Below are positions 15,679-23,938 of a stretch of 64,000 nucleotides of DNA, in pieces. A model generated the notes under the pieces. That model was given only the letters and a program-made list of their open reading frames with translations. It was not told the DNA's origin and made no database searches. The DNA is from Planctomycetota bacterium (GTDB lineage: Bacteria; Planctomycetota; MHYJ01; WSZJ01), in NCBI GenBank assembly GCA_009773755.1, contig WSZJ01000037.1:1-64000 (forward strand), read 5' to 3'. Each line of letters opens with the position of its first letter. Positions within the stretch are counted from its first letter, which is position 1. Made by a program: the position numbers and the translations under genes.

Positions 15679-17210
15679 ACTGCACAAACATCATCGAACG
15701 GCTGGGCGAGCACCTCGACCGGATGCTTCCGCACGCGGAAGCCGCCGAGTTCGATGCGCATCTCGCAACGTGTGGTTCGTGCCGCGCGGAGATGGACGAT
15801 CTGCGCCGCACGCTGGATGCAGTCAAGGCCCTTCCCCGCGTCCGCGCCCCGCGCGGTTTCGCGGCGGGCGTCATGGCGGAAATCCGGACCGAGCCGGCGG
15901 CGGCCACTGCGGGGCCTGCCCGGGTCACCCCGATCCGGAGCGCCACGGTCTTCATGCGCCTCGCGGCGAGCATTGCGGCGGTCTGCCTCGTGTGGGTCGG
16001 CGTTCGCGCCTTGCAGGTCGACCAGGCCATCCCACCGGCCACCGGGGTTGCGGCGAAGAACGAGCCCCTGAAGCGGACCGGCGAAGTCGACGAGATTGCT
16101 CGACTGAAGAAGGCCGGCGACGCGCGTGCTGCAGAAAACGCTTCCAAGACCCTGGACGCTTCGCTGGCCGCGGCGAAGGACGCGCCCGAAGGCCGGGGGT
16201 ACGCTCCGGTTGCCGATGGCATTTCGCCGCCCGCCCCTGCGGTACCTCAGGACGCAGGTGGCCTTCCGGACACGGCTGCGAGAAAAGGTGCGGCCGGCGA
16301 CCTCGAAAAGGCCGGCTGGGCCGCTCAGCCTGAAGAGAAAGCGCAGGGTCTCGCCGTGCAGCGCATCACCGTTTACTCGAGCGACATCGCCGTGGACACG
16401 TCGCAGCTCAAGAAACTGCTCAGCGAGTCCGGGTACACCTATTCCACGCAGAAGAAGGCGATTCTCGTGCGGGTTCCGGCAAGCGAGGCCACCCGCCTCG
16501 TCGCGTCTCTGGGATCCATGCCCGGCGGATTCCGCGCCGCGGACCGGCAGTCCCTGGACGCACTGGAGCGCCTGAAGAAGACCGACCAGAAGGCTGGAAA
16601 GTCGGACAAGAATGGCCAGCCCGGGGGCGGCGAAGGAGGTCTGACCGCGGACGCCGACGACCTCAAGGAAGCGCTGCGGCAGCACATCGACGAATCCCGC
16701 CGCGAAATCCAGAAGCAGGAAGAAGGGAAGAAGTTGAACGAGAAGAAGGCACCGGCTTCGGACCCGAAAGTGACAGCGGGAGGGGGAGGCGGCCTCAGCG
16801 GCAAAAGCAAGAACGGCGCTTCAAAGGAAAAGGACAGTGCGGGCGCCAAGGCCGTAGACCCGGCTGAGGGCGCTGACGAGCACGATCACGAAGAAGCCAT
16901 GGGCGCCTCTTCAGAGCCCGCGAAGGCTCCCGCAGGGCCGGTGATTGCGGGCGGAAACCGGCCGGAGGAAGCAGAAAAGAAGGAGCACGGCAAGGACGGC
17001 GGTCGCGGCGACGACACCTACAAGGATCCAGGCGAGCCGAAGCCCGAGGCCGGAGGCACTGACGACGTAGAAGGCCGGGTCCGGCGCGAGAAGGAACTGG
17101 GCGAAAAGCTGTCGGACGAACTGCGGAAGCTGGAATCGGAACGAAAACTGGCGGATGCCGAGGACGCGGTCGTCATCTACATCGAGTTCGAGGAGCCGGC
17201 GGCGAAGTAG
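15675..17210 (+). CDS. Zinc-finger anti-sigma factor with long extracytoplasmic tail
   Basis: The 511-residue product starts with an anti-sigma zinc-finger domain (HLATCGSC) that would bind the ECF factor encoded upstream. A membrane helix follows at about residues 95-111. The external part has a globular segment at about 225-290 (ITVYSSDIAVDTSQLKKLLSESG) and then a very long Gly/Lys/Glu-rich low-complexity tail. Most anti-sigma factors are half this length. Translation is coupled to the kinase by ATGA. Confidence 0.85.
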   Translation: MNCTNIIERLGEHLDRMLPHAEAAEFDAHLATCGSCRAEMDDLRRTLDAVKALPRVRAPRGFAAGVMAEIRTEPAAATAGPARVTPIRSATVFMRLAASIAAVCLVWVGVRALQVDQAIPPATGVAAKNEPLKRTGEVDEIARLKKAGDARAAENASKTLDASLAAAKDAPEGRGYAPVADGISPPAPAVPQDAGGLPDTAARKGAAGDLEKAGWAAQPEEKAQGLAVQRITVYSSDIAVDTSQLKKLLSESGYTYSTQKKAILVRVPASEATRLVASLGSMPGGFRAADRQSLDALERLKKTDQKAGKSDKNGQPGGGEGGLTADADDLKEALRQHIDESRREIQKQEEGKKLNEKKAPASDPKVTAGGGGGLSGKSKNGASKEKDSAGAKAVDPAEGADEHDHEEAMGASSEPAKAPAGPVIAGGNRPEEAEKKEHGKDGGRGDDTYKDPGEPKPEAGGTDDVEGRVRREKELGEKLSDELRKLESERKLADAEDAVVIYIEFEEPAAK

Positions 17211-17229
17211 AAGTCAATTCAACGAACAG

Positions 17230-17261
17230 CCGGGACGACCATCGGTCGCCCCGGTTTTTTT
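17230..17261 (+). terminator. Rho-independent terminator after the anti-sigma gene
   Basis: An 11-bp stem with one mismatch (arms 17230-17240 and 17244-17254) and a 3-nt loop is followed by seven T. It ends the sigma-kinase-anti-sigma cluster. Confidence 0.85.
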
Positions 17262-17287
17262 ACGCCTGCCCGCCAGCCGGGTACCAT
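17259..17287 (+). promoter_or_regulatory. Predicted promoter giving a leaderless mRNA
   Basis: TTTACG (17259-17264) and TACCAT (17282-17287) are 17 nt apart. The ATG at 17294 is only 7 nt beyond the -10 box, so the transcript would start at or next to the start codon. Confidence 0.35.
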
Positions 17288-17293
17288 CCACGG

Positions 17294-18040
17294 ATGCGGC
17301 GCGCATTCCCTCTCATCTTCGCGATCCTCGCCGGATGCGCTTCCGATCCGCCCCCTGAGCCGGCATGGGTTTCGGAGGCGGATCCAGGGCTGGTCGCGCT
17401 CGGCGGCACAACGCGAGTGGACATCGAGGTCGACTGGTTCGCCATGGTTCCCCCGGATGACGTGGCGCTCGAGGGCCTGGCGGTCGTCGCGAAACGCGAG
17501 TGCCCCGGAAAGGTCGTGACCATCCGGCGCGACACCGAAATCCCGGCCACCCGCTGGAAATCCTGCCGCGGGGACGCCATCGAAGTGGCGCTCGACGAGT
17601 GCCGCGGCCGGCAGGAAGCCGCCGACGGCGTCGCCTACGTCCATGTTCTCTACTGCCCCGTCAACCCCTGGGGAGAAGCGTACGCCTCAAACGGTCTCTG
17701 CCGCCGCCTGGAAAAGCCGTTCCCCCATTGGCAGATCTTCGTCTTCAAGGGAACGCTGAAGTCCCGCGCGATCCTCGGCCTGGGCGCCGACAAGATCGAT
17801 CGCTCCTGCCTCGTCCACGAGTTCGGTCACGCCCTCGGCCTGGTCGCGAATCCCGAGCACCGCTTCGAAGACGGCGGCGGTCACTGCACGGACACGGGAT
17901 GCGTCATGACCAAGCCCAAGCTCGCCGCCGTGCTGGCGAATGCCGCCATGGCCATCGCGACCGGCGAGATCCCGTGGGATTACTGCGTGAAGTGCTGCGC
18001 GGATCTCGAGCGCGCGCGGGCCATGTACGGCCGTCGCTGA
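17294..18040 (+). CDS. Archaemetzincin-like zinc metalloprotease lipoprotein
   Basis: A 248-residue lipoprotein (lipobox ILAGC, lipid Cys 15). The zinc site is HEFGHALG with H175, E176 and H179. It is followed by C198-x4-C203-x-M205 and a CxxC pair at C231/C234. This order is close to the archaemetzincin signature (HExxHxxG, CxxxxCxM, CxxC), but the spacing between the helix and the first Cys is longer and the third metal ligand is uncertain (H189 or H197). It may cleave envelope proteins. No neighbour suggests the substrate. Confidence 0.8.
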   Translation: MRRAFPLIFAILAGCASDPPPEPAWVSEADPGLVALGGTTRVDIEVDWFAMVPPDDVALEGLAVVAKRECPGKVVTIRRDTEIPATRWKSCRGDAIEVALDECRGRQEAADGVAYVHVLYCPVNPWGEAYASNGLCRRLEKPFPHWQIFVFKGTLKSRAILGLGADKIDRSCLVHEFGHALGLVANPEHRFEDGGGHCTDTGCVMTKPKLAAVLANAAMAIATGEIPWDYCVKCCADLERARAMYGRR

Positions 18041-18049
18041 AGCGATTCT

Positions 18050-18078
18050 TTGCCTGCTGAGCGTGACGTCCCTAGAAT
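18050..18078 (+). promoter_or_regulatory. Predicted sigma70-type promoter of the lipoprotein operon
   Basis: TTGCCT at 18050-18055 and TAGAAT at 18073-18078 are 17 nt apart, 63 nt before the first lipoprotein gene. Confidence 0.45.
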
Positions 18079-18141
18079 CCCGAGTCGCTCTATCGGGGCT
18101 TCCGGCTCCGGTTCACAGGGGGAATTGCCTAAGGGGTCGCC

Positions 18142-19158
18142 ATGGTCCCGCTTCGTCCACATTTTGCGGCCACTCTCATCGTGGCCGCCGCCATACTTTC
18201 CGGGTGCAAAACGCCCATGGCGACGCTTCAGGTGCGCCGCCCCCCCACCTTGGAGCTGCCGAGCGTGAAAGTGCTGGCCTTTGCCGACTTCGAGTCCGCG
18301 ACGAAAGGCGACGACGCAATCGCCCGCTACGTCCGCGATCAGTTCATCGCGGGCATTAATCGCGAAGGCGCGATTCAGGCGATGACTCTGGCGGAGGCGA
18401 ACGAAAGGTCCGCCGCTTCAGGCCTGAAAATCGAAGCGATCCTGCGCGGCCGGGTGTGGGCGGACTTCGTTCACATCCAGGGGCTGCGCGAGCCGGTAGT
18501 GACCAGCGATGTGGTCTGGGAAACGACGGACAAGGGGGTCAAGTTCATTGCCGAGGCGCACGACAAGGTCGAGACGCAGACCTATGAGGTGGTCAAGGCG
18601 TTCGTGAGCATCCAGCTCAACCTCGTGCAGGTCTCCGGGGTCGAGTCGAAGACGATCGCCGCGCTCTCGGGCGGCCGCGGGTTCCGTCAGCGGATCGGCG
18701 GCGGCTCTTCGTCGAGCTACGACCTCTGGACCGGGCGGGCGGAGGCGGCGGCAGCCAAGGGGGAGCGGAACAAGGATGCGCTGCTGCGCCTCTCCGCGGA
18801 CCGCGCCATCCGGGAGTTCGTGAAGGCGATCAGTCCGCACCAGGAGACAATCACCGCGGTGATCGCGAAGGGAGGCGACGGATCGGCCGCTTCGATGATC
18901 CGGTCCGGCCAGTACGATCAGGCGATTCAGCGGCTGGAGCCCGGTTTGAAAAGCGCGACAAAGGATCGTGCGCCGGACCTGTACAACCTGGGGTTGGCGT
19001 ATGAGGCGACGGGAGACACGGCGTTGCTGGAAGCGGCCGTGCATTTCTACCGGAAGGCACTGGAATTCGATCCTGAGAACGAGGACTACGCGGCAGGGCT
19101 GGGGCGGGTCGAACGGCTGATGCGCGGCAAGGCGAAGCTCGCGGAGGGTATCCGGTGA
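18142..19158 (+). CDS. Envelope lipoprotein with LpoB/CsgG-like N-terminus and TPR tail, operon gene 1
   Basis: A 338-residue lipoprotein (lipobox ILSGC). The N-terminal part VKVLAFADFESATKGDDAI resembles the first strand and helix of CsgG/LpoB-type outer-membrane lipoproteins; that link is tentative. The C-terminal 75 residues form a TPR pair with the phrase DRAPDLYNLGLAYEATGD, repeated almost exactly in the next gene and partly in the third. ATG 18142 has an AAGGGG upstream. It overlaps the next gene by GTGA. Confidence 0.8.
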   Translation: MVPLRPHFAATLIVAAAILSGCKTPMATLQVRRPPTLELPSVKVLAFADFESATKGDDAIARYVRDQFIAGINREGAIQAMTLAEANERSAASGLKIEAILRGRVWADFVHIQGLREPVVTSDVVWETTDKGVKFIAEAHDKVETQTYEVVKAFVSIQLNLVQVSGVESKTIAALSGGRGFRQRIGGGSSSSYDLWTGRAEAAAAKGERNKDALLRLSADRAIREFVKAISPHQETITAVIAKGGDGSAASMIRSGQYDQAIQRLEPGLKSATKDRAPDLYNLGLAYEATGDTALLEAAVHFYRKALEFDPENEDYAAGLGRVERLMRGKAKLAEGIR

Positions 19159-20327
19159 AGAAACTCACGGTCCTGATTTCGGCCGCCCTGCTCTGCGGCT
19201 GCGCCGTCGACACCGTCAAGCTGCGCGTCACCGTCCCGGCTAAGACGCGCATCGTCGGCGTGCGAGGCGTGGCCGTCGGTGGGTTCAAAGCCGAAAATCT
19301 CGACGCGTGGCAGGCGAACGCCGAGGGCGCGGGCTGGAACAGGCACCGGCTGCCGGGAAGCGACCTCCGCGCGATTTCCGACGGCGTGAAGAACGACCTG
19401 CTCGGCAAGCTCGCCGAGACGCCTTTCTACTCGGTCATGGACCTCGAGGGGCAGGAGAAGATCTTCGACATGGACGGGCTGGCCGGTCTCGTCGGCCAGC
19501 CGACGTTCAAGCCGGGGACGGTGGATGCGCTGATCTTCGGCCGCTGCTGGGTCGGGTACCTAGAGGCCGACGGCGTGAAGCACGAAAAGGTCACCCTCGA
19601 GGACTGGGACTACCGTGGCCCGGAGGCGCGCATCACGGCGTCGCGCGAAGAGCTTGTCGCCTCCGATTACAAAACCGCTTCGGCTGTCCTCGTCGTCCAG
19701 TACACCGCGGTCCGTTTCAGGCCACGGCTTGAAATCCTCTTCGTCACCACTACTGTGCAGTCGCTTCGACAGGACGAGGGCGGAGGGATGGTGATTTCGA
19801 AGACCCGTGGCGGCGCGTTTGGCATGGGGGGCGGGTTCGGCGGCGGCGGACGGGAAGGGAAGTCGGAATCGACCGGGTCGAAACCCGCCGGCGGCACCGT
19901 CCCGCTCGCGCTTGAGGTATTCAGCTACCTGTCGCACGAGGCCGCCAACGGATTCGTGGAGCAGATCAGCCCGACGACGACCGAAATCGAGATCGAGGTT
20001 GCCGACGGCGACAAGACCTCGGCCAACCTGATTCGCGCGGGGGCCTATCGCGAAGCGTCGAGGCTGCTCCGGCAGATCACGCAGAACCAGAAGCAGGGGA
20101 CCCGGGCGTACAAGAAAACCGAAGACCGCGCGCCGGACTTGTACAACCTCGGGCTGGCCTGGGAGGCGCAGGGCCCCGCGTATTACGAGGACGCCATCAT
20201 CGCGTACCGGAAGGCCGTGGAGTCCGATCCGGAGACGGTCTTCTTCGCTTCGGGCCTTGGGCGTATCGCGAGGCTTCTGGAGGGGACGAACCTGATCGAA
20301 TTGCAGAAGGGAGCTCGCAATGAATAG
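19155..20327 (+). CDS. Envelope lipoprotein with TPR tail, operon gene 2
   Basis: A 390-residue lipoprotein with GTG start 19155 (GTGA overlap) and lipobox ALLCGC. A mixed alpha/beta domain reaches about residue 210. A Gly-rich loop (about 215-235) and the TPR-like end with EDRAPDLYNLGLAWEAQGP follow. The shared tail shows common ancestry or a common binding partner with genes 1 and 3. The 3' end lies where a repeated palindromic element begins. Confidence 0.8.
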   Translation: MKKLTVLISAALLCGCAVDTVKLRVTVPAKTRIVGVRGVAVGGFKAENLDAWQANAEGAGWNRHRLPGSDLRAISDGVKNDLLGKLAETPFYSVMDLEGQEKIFDMDGLAGLVGQPTFKPGTVDALIFGRCWVGYLEADGVKHEKVTLEDWDYRGPEARITASREELVASDYKTASAVLVVQYTAVRFRPRLEILFVTTTVQSLRQDEGGGMVISKTRGGAFGMGGGFGGGGREGKSESTGSKPAGGTVPLALEVFSYLSHEAANGFVEQISPTTTEIEIEVADGDKTSANLIRAGAYREASRLLRQITQNQKQGTRAYKKTEDRAPDLYNLGLAWEAQGPAYYEDAIIAYRKAVESDPETVFFASGLGRIARLLEGTNLIELQKGARNE

Positions 20328-20420
20328 AGGCCCTTCGACTCGCTTCGCTCGCTCAGGCCGCCCTTCGCATTGCGAAGGGCGGGGGCCCGCAATGAATAGA
20401 GGCCCATCGACTCGCTCCGC
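20318..20420 (+). repeat. Duplicated start region around a REP-like palindrome
   Basis: About 30 nt including an ATG and the codons for MNRGPSTR occur twice (20318-20350 and 20390-20420) with two differences. Between the copies is a perfect hairpin, CGCCCTTCGC with its inverse around an ATT loop. It looks like a REP-type element inserted at a start codon with duplication of flanking sequence. Confidence 0.7.
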
Positions 20421-21486
20421 TCTTCGACGCGCTGGCCTTGGTCTGACGGCGGCTCTCCTGCTTGTCGCGCTCCTCTCGAGCTGCGCCGCGCAAAAGGCGA
20501 TCATGATCCCGATGCGCAAGCCGGCGAAGGTCGCCATCCCGGGCTCGATTCGCACGCTGATGTTTGAAAATGTGACCGAGAAGCGCGGCAGCGTCCCCGG
20601 CGGGTACAAGCAGGACTCCAGCGACAACGTGACGCTCGTGAAGGCCACGATGTCGGCCGAGTTCTGCGCTTCGAGCTACGCCGTTCTCAACGACGAGCTG
20701 CTCGAAATGGTGCGCAAGTCCGGGAAAATCCCGAACTACCTCTCCGGCGGTCCGACGGTCGCCGTTGACTTCATCAACCAGATGATTGGCGACCCCGGCT
20801 CGATCGGCGTCGTGGAGATTGAAATCAGCAGCGCGTTCGGCGACGACTACACGGCGAAACCCCAGGAAATCTCCCTTACTACCGTTCACTACGACCAGAA
20901 CGGCGTCGCCACTTCGCGCGTCGCGAAGCGTTCCATCTCCGTTCACCGGATCGACGTCTTCGGCGCCGTTTCAGGGGTCGTCCGGATCCGCTCGCCGTAT
21001 CCCGACGGCAGGGTCGTCTTCGAGAAGTCCTACACCGTCCCGGACTTCCGCTACGCTTCCACCGAGTCGGCGCCGCGGAGTTTGTTTCTCTTCGGCCGCA
21101 GCGACGCCGCGAAGCAGGGGAACGGCGCGCCGACGCTGACGGAGGTCAAGGCGATCCAGTTCAAGCAGCTGGCGCGGATGTTCTATGAAGACATCAGCCC
21201 GAGCACGAGCGAGGTTCCAGGCGAGCTGGACCGCCGTGGCGACAAGATGGCGTACAACCTGCTTGCGGAAGGCGCACTGCCGTGGGCGGAAATTCGCCTG
21301 CGAAAGGTCGGCAAGGAAGGGAAGCCGGCGGAGCAGGCGGCGAACCTGTACAACCTCGGCGTCTGCTGGGAAGCGCAGGGGATGGCGTCGGAGGCGGTCG
21401 TGAAATACAAGGCGGCGCTGGACATGGAGCCGGGGAACAGGCAGTTCCGGAAAGCTCACGACAGGGCGAGCGCGAAAGGAAAGTAG
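20392..21486 (+). CDS. Envelope lipoprotein with TPR tail, operon gene 3
   Basis: The lipoprotein has a hydrophobic signal (LTAALLLVALLSSC). Two in-frame ATGs with the same following codons exist, at 20320 and 20392. The second is chosen because it leaves a normal n-region, while the first would add 24 residues encoded by a palindromic repeat. The product from 20392 has 364 residues. The C-terminus keeps NLYNLGVCWEAQGMASEAVVKYKAALDMEPGN, the TPR tail shared with genes 1 and 2 (shown here only as a family likeness). Function is unknown. Confidence 0.78.
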   Translation: MNRGPSTRSALRRAGLGLTAALLLVALLSSCAAQKAIMIPMRKPAKVAIPGSIRTLMFENVTEKRGSVPGGYKQDSSDNVTLVKATMSAEFCASSYAVLNDELLEMVRKSGKIPNYLSGGPTVAVDFINQMIGDPGSIGVVEIEISSAFGDDYTAKPQEISLTTVHYDQNGVATSRVAKRSISVHRIDVFGAVSGVVRIRSPYPDGRVVFEKSYTVPDFRYASTESAPRSLFLFGRSDAAKQGNGAPTLTEVKAIQFKQLARMFYEDISPSTSEVPGELDRRGDKMAYNLLAEGALPWAEIRLRKVGKEGKPAEQAANLYNLGVCWEAQGMASEAVVKYKAALDMEPGNRQFRKAHDRASAKGK

Positions 21487-21575
21487 AAACCAACCGGCCG
21501 GGCACACGCCGGAAGCCGCTTCAGATGCGGCCTTCGAAAACCCGACCCAAACATTCAGGGGTGAAAGGAGACGAC

Positions 21576-22835
21576 ATGCGACTGAAGTTCTGGCAGGGGC
21601 TGTCCCTCGCAGCGGCAGCGATCGTGGCCGGCTGCAGCGACAAGCCTCAGGCGCCGCCGCCGGACGACCGGAGCATCGAGACGAGCGATGAGAAGTGGGA
21701 GAACAACCCGGTCCGTTCCGACGGCGACGCGTTCGACGTCTCGGTGTCGGTGCCGGTGCAGGACACGATTGCGAACGCCAAAGAGGATGCGAAGGACGAG
21801 TGCTTCCGTAAGGCCGTGGACCAGGCAACGAAGGACTACCTTCGCGACACGGACAAGTACCGGAGCAACCAGAAGGAGATCGACCGGCAGATCCTCCAGC
21901 AGCCCGCGAAGTACGTGAAATCACACAGCGAACTTCGCCATATGGTTTTCCAGAGGGGTCAGATGTACGGGCTGGAGCTGCGGGTCGTGATCGACGACCA
22001 GCGGATCAAAAACGTCCTGCAGGATCTGGGGACGATTCGCACGGAGATTGCGGAGAAGAAGGCGATCCTGGCGATCTACGGCGGCAAGAACGCCGACAAG
22101 GAGCTGGTCGGCGACCTCGGCCGGCAGTTGGCGGAGTACTACAACAAGCAGGGCTACAACGCGGTCCTGTGGGACGAGATCGCGGCGGATATCGCCGAGG
22201 AGCGCAACGTCGGCGAGAAAGCGACCGAGGCCTTCATCCAGAAGTTCGTCGAGAACCCCGAGTTCGCCGGCGACCAGGAATACCAGGGGACCCTCACGGC
22301 GCTTCGAAGCCGCGGCAGCCTCGTCATCGGTTTCAACGTCATCAAAGTCTCAGTCGTGAACGGCACCGTGAACGCCGGCGTCAAGGCGTTCGCCAAGGAC
22401 ATGGTTTCCGGCCGAGTCTTCGCCAATCACCAGGAGTACGGCAACCGCCGGATGGCCAGGGACTCCGACCGCGATCTCGCGATGTCCGAGAGCCTTTACG
22501 AAGCGGCGAAGCTCTGCAGCGCAAAGGTCGTCAAGGAAACCAACGACTGGTTTGACAAGAGCGAGCAGCTCCAGAAAGGCACGGAATACACGTTCAAGTT
22601 CTCCGGCTTCTCCGAGGACGACATCCAGCTTCTCAACAAGCAGTGGAGCGCGACTTTCTCGACGGGCGGAGACTTCCACATGGAAGGAACCGCCTACGTC
22701 CGGACCTACAAGAGCGAGATGAAGGGGAACGAGCTCGTTCAGAAGGTCGACATGATGATCAAGAAGGCGGGGCTGAAGGCGAAACCGCCGATGCCCGACA
22801 GCCGCGCCACCACCTTTGAGTTCAAGAGGCAATAG
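21576..22835 (+). CDS. Envelope lipoprotein, operon gene 4, FlgT/LPP20-like N-terminus
   Basis: A 419-residue lipoprotein (lipobox AIVAGC) with ATG 21576 preceded by AAAGGAG. The segment following the linker (AKEDAKDECFRKAVDQAT) resembles the helix of FlgT-N/LPP20-type proteins that assemble in the outer membrane; this is a weak inference. It lacks the TPR tail of the three upstream genes but follows them by 89 nt in the same direction. It probably belongs to the same envelope complex. Confidence 0.75.
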   Translation: MRLKFWQGLSLAAAAIVAGCSDKPQAPPPDDRSIETSDEKWENNPVRSDGDAFDVSVSVPVQDTIANAKEDAKDECFRKAVDQATKDYLRDTDKYRSNQKEIDRQILQQPAKYVKSHSELRHMVFQRGQMYGLELRVVIDDQRIKNVLQDLGTIRTEIAEKKAILAIYGGKNADKELVGDLGRQLAEYYNKQGYNAVLWDEIAADIAEERNVGEKATEAFIQKFVENPEFAGDQEYQGTLTALRSRGSLVIGFNVIKVSVVNGTVNAGVKAFAKDMVSGRVFANHQEYGNRRMARDSDRDLAMSESLYEAAKLCSAKVVKETNDWFDKSEQLQKGTEYTFKFSGFSEDDIQLLNKQWSATFSTGGDFHMEGTAYVRTYKSEMKGNELVQKVDMMIKKAGLKAKPPMPDSRATTFEFKRQ

Positions 22836-22837
22836 GC

Positions 22838-22875
22838 AGGTGGTAGGGGGTAGGAGGTAGTGGGTAGGAACGACC
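22838..22875. repeat. GTAGGAGGTAGTGGG tandem repeat, second copy
   Basis: Degenerate units here share a 19-nt identical word with the palindrome at 13384-13411. The inverse arm is missing; a normal GC-rich terminator stem follows instead. Confidence 0.65.
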
Positions 22876-22878
22876 TCT

Positions 22879-22913
22879 CGGGCGGGCGGCGGAAACGCTG
22901 CCCGCCCGTTTTT
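22879..22913 (+). terminator. Rho-independent terminator between convergent genes
   Basis: A GC-rich stem (CGGGCGGGC with GCCCGCCCG, plus an inner GCG/CGC) is followed by TTTTT. It ends the lipoprotein operon just before the convergent era gene. Confidence 0.85.
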
Positions 22914-22920
22914 CTGGCCA

Positions 22921-23811
22921 CTAGTCCTCGTACCCGTATTCCTTCAGCCGCGACGGATTGTTCCGCCATTTCTCGCGCACTTTCACGAACAGCTCCAGAA
23001 ACACCTTTTTGTTGAGCTGCTTCTCGATGTCCTTTCGCGCGTCCGTGCCGATCGCCTTGATCATGCTCCCGCCCGCGCCGACGAGAATTCCCTTCTGCGA
23101 ATCGCGCTCCACGACGAGGTCCGCGACGATCTTGAGCAGCGTCTCTTTCTCCTCGTACTGTTGCACGATCACAGCGACCGCGTGCGGGACCTCCTGGTGC
23201 ACCAGCGTCAGCACTTTTTCGCGGATCAGGTCCGCCACCCACAGCTTTTCGTCCAGCCCGACTTCCTCGTCAGCCTTCACTTCAAACTCCCGCTCCGGAA
23301 GCGCCTCCGCAATGGCCTGCCAGAGAAGCGGCAGACCTTTTGCGGACTGAGCGGAGATCGGCAGGATCGCCCGGAATTGGTAGAGCTTGCGCCACTTCTC
23401 GACCAGCTCGGTGATCAGCTTTCCGCGCTTCATGAGATCCATCTTGTTCAGCACGAGAATGACGGGGACTTCCTTCGCCCGGATCTTGATGGTCGTCAGC
23501 ATTCTCCGGTCGTTTTCCCGGGCTCCGGCGTCGTCGCTCACCAGCAGGACAAGGTCGACGCCCTCGACGGCGCGGACGACCATCCGCTCCATGAACTTGT
23601 CGAGCATCTTGGTGGGCTTGAACAGCCCCGGCGTGTCGGCGAACAGCGCCTGCGCGTTGTCCTTCGTGACGGCCGCGTACACGCGGTGGCGCGTCGTTCC
23701 CGGCTTCTCGCTGACGATCGAGACCTTTTTCCCCGCGAACGCGTTGAGCAGCGTCGACTTGCCGACGTTCGGCTTGCCGACGATCGAAACGTAGCCGCAT
23801 CTTGTTTGCAT
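22921..23811 (-). CDS. era: GTPase Era
   Basis: This essential GTPase binds 16S rRNA and is needed for 30S subunit maturation. The 296-residue product has the G1 motif GKPNVGKS (12-19), the G3 motif DTPG (59-62) and the G4 motif NKMD. A C-terminal KH domain contains the loop GILVGAGGSMIKAIGTDARK. ATG 23811 is chosen because it gives the usual Era start. The longer in-frame extension is encoded by a tandem repeat. Confidence 0.95.
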   Translation of the reverse strand: MQTRCGYVSIVGKPNVGKSTLLNAFAGKKVSIVSEKPGTTRHRVYAAVTKDNAQALFADTPGLFKPTKMLDKFMERMVVRAVEGVDLVLLVSDDAGARENDRRMLTTIKIRAKEVPVILVLNKMDLMKRGKLITELVEKWRKLYQFRAILPISAQSAKGLPLLWQAIAEALPEREFEVKADEEVGLDEKLWVADLIREKVLTLVHQEVPHAVAVIVQQYEEKETLLKIVADLVVERDSQKGILVGAGGSMIKAIGTDARKDIEKQLNKKVFLELFVKVREKWRNNPSRLKEYGYED

Positions 23812-23831
23812 GACGCGCGGATCATACACAT

Positions 23832-23915
23832 GAGTTGCGAGTTGCGGGTTGCGAGTTGCGAGGAAGGGCACCCTTGCCGCGGTTCACTCGCAACTCGTAA
23901 CCCGCAACTCGCAAC
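23832..23915. repeat. Palindrome with GAGTTGCG tandem arms at a divergent promoter
   Basis: The left arm 23832-23862 consists of four GAGTTGCG-like units. The right arm 23887-23915 is the inverse with one mismatch over about 24 nt. It lies between the divergent era and ABC transporter genes, so it cannot be only a terminator. Confidence 0.8.
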
Positions 23916-23938
23916 CGCGGTATATCATTCGCGCCGCA

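Noticed and set aside
22846-22870. Assembly artefact from repeated GTAGGAGG words
   Set aside because: The two loci differ in length and flanks, so they look like real dispersed repeats, though reads were not available to check.
23832-23915. CRISPR array
   Set aside because: The units are 8 nt without unique spacers, so it is a degenerate tandem repeat; no cas gene is present.
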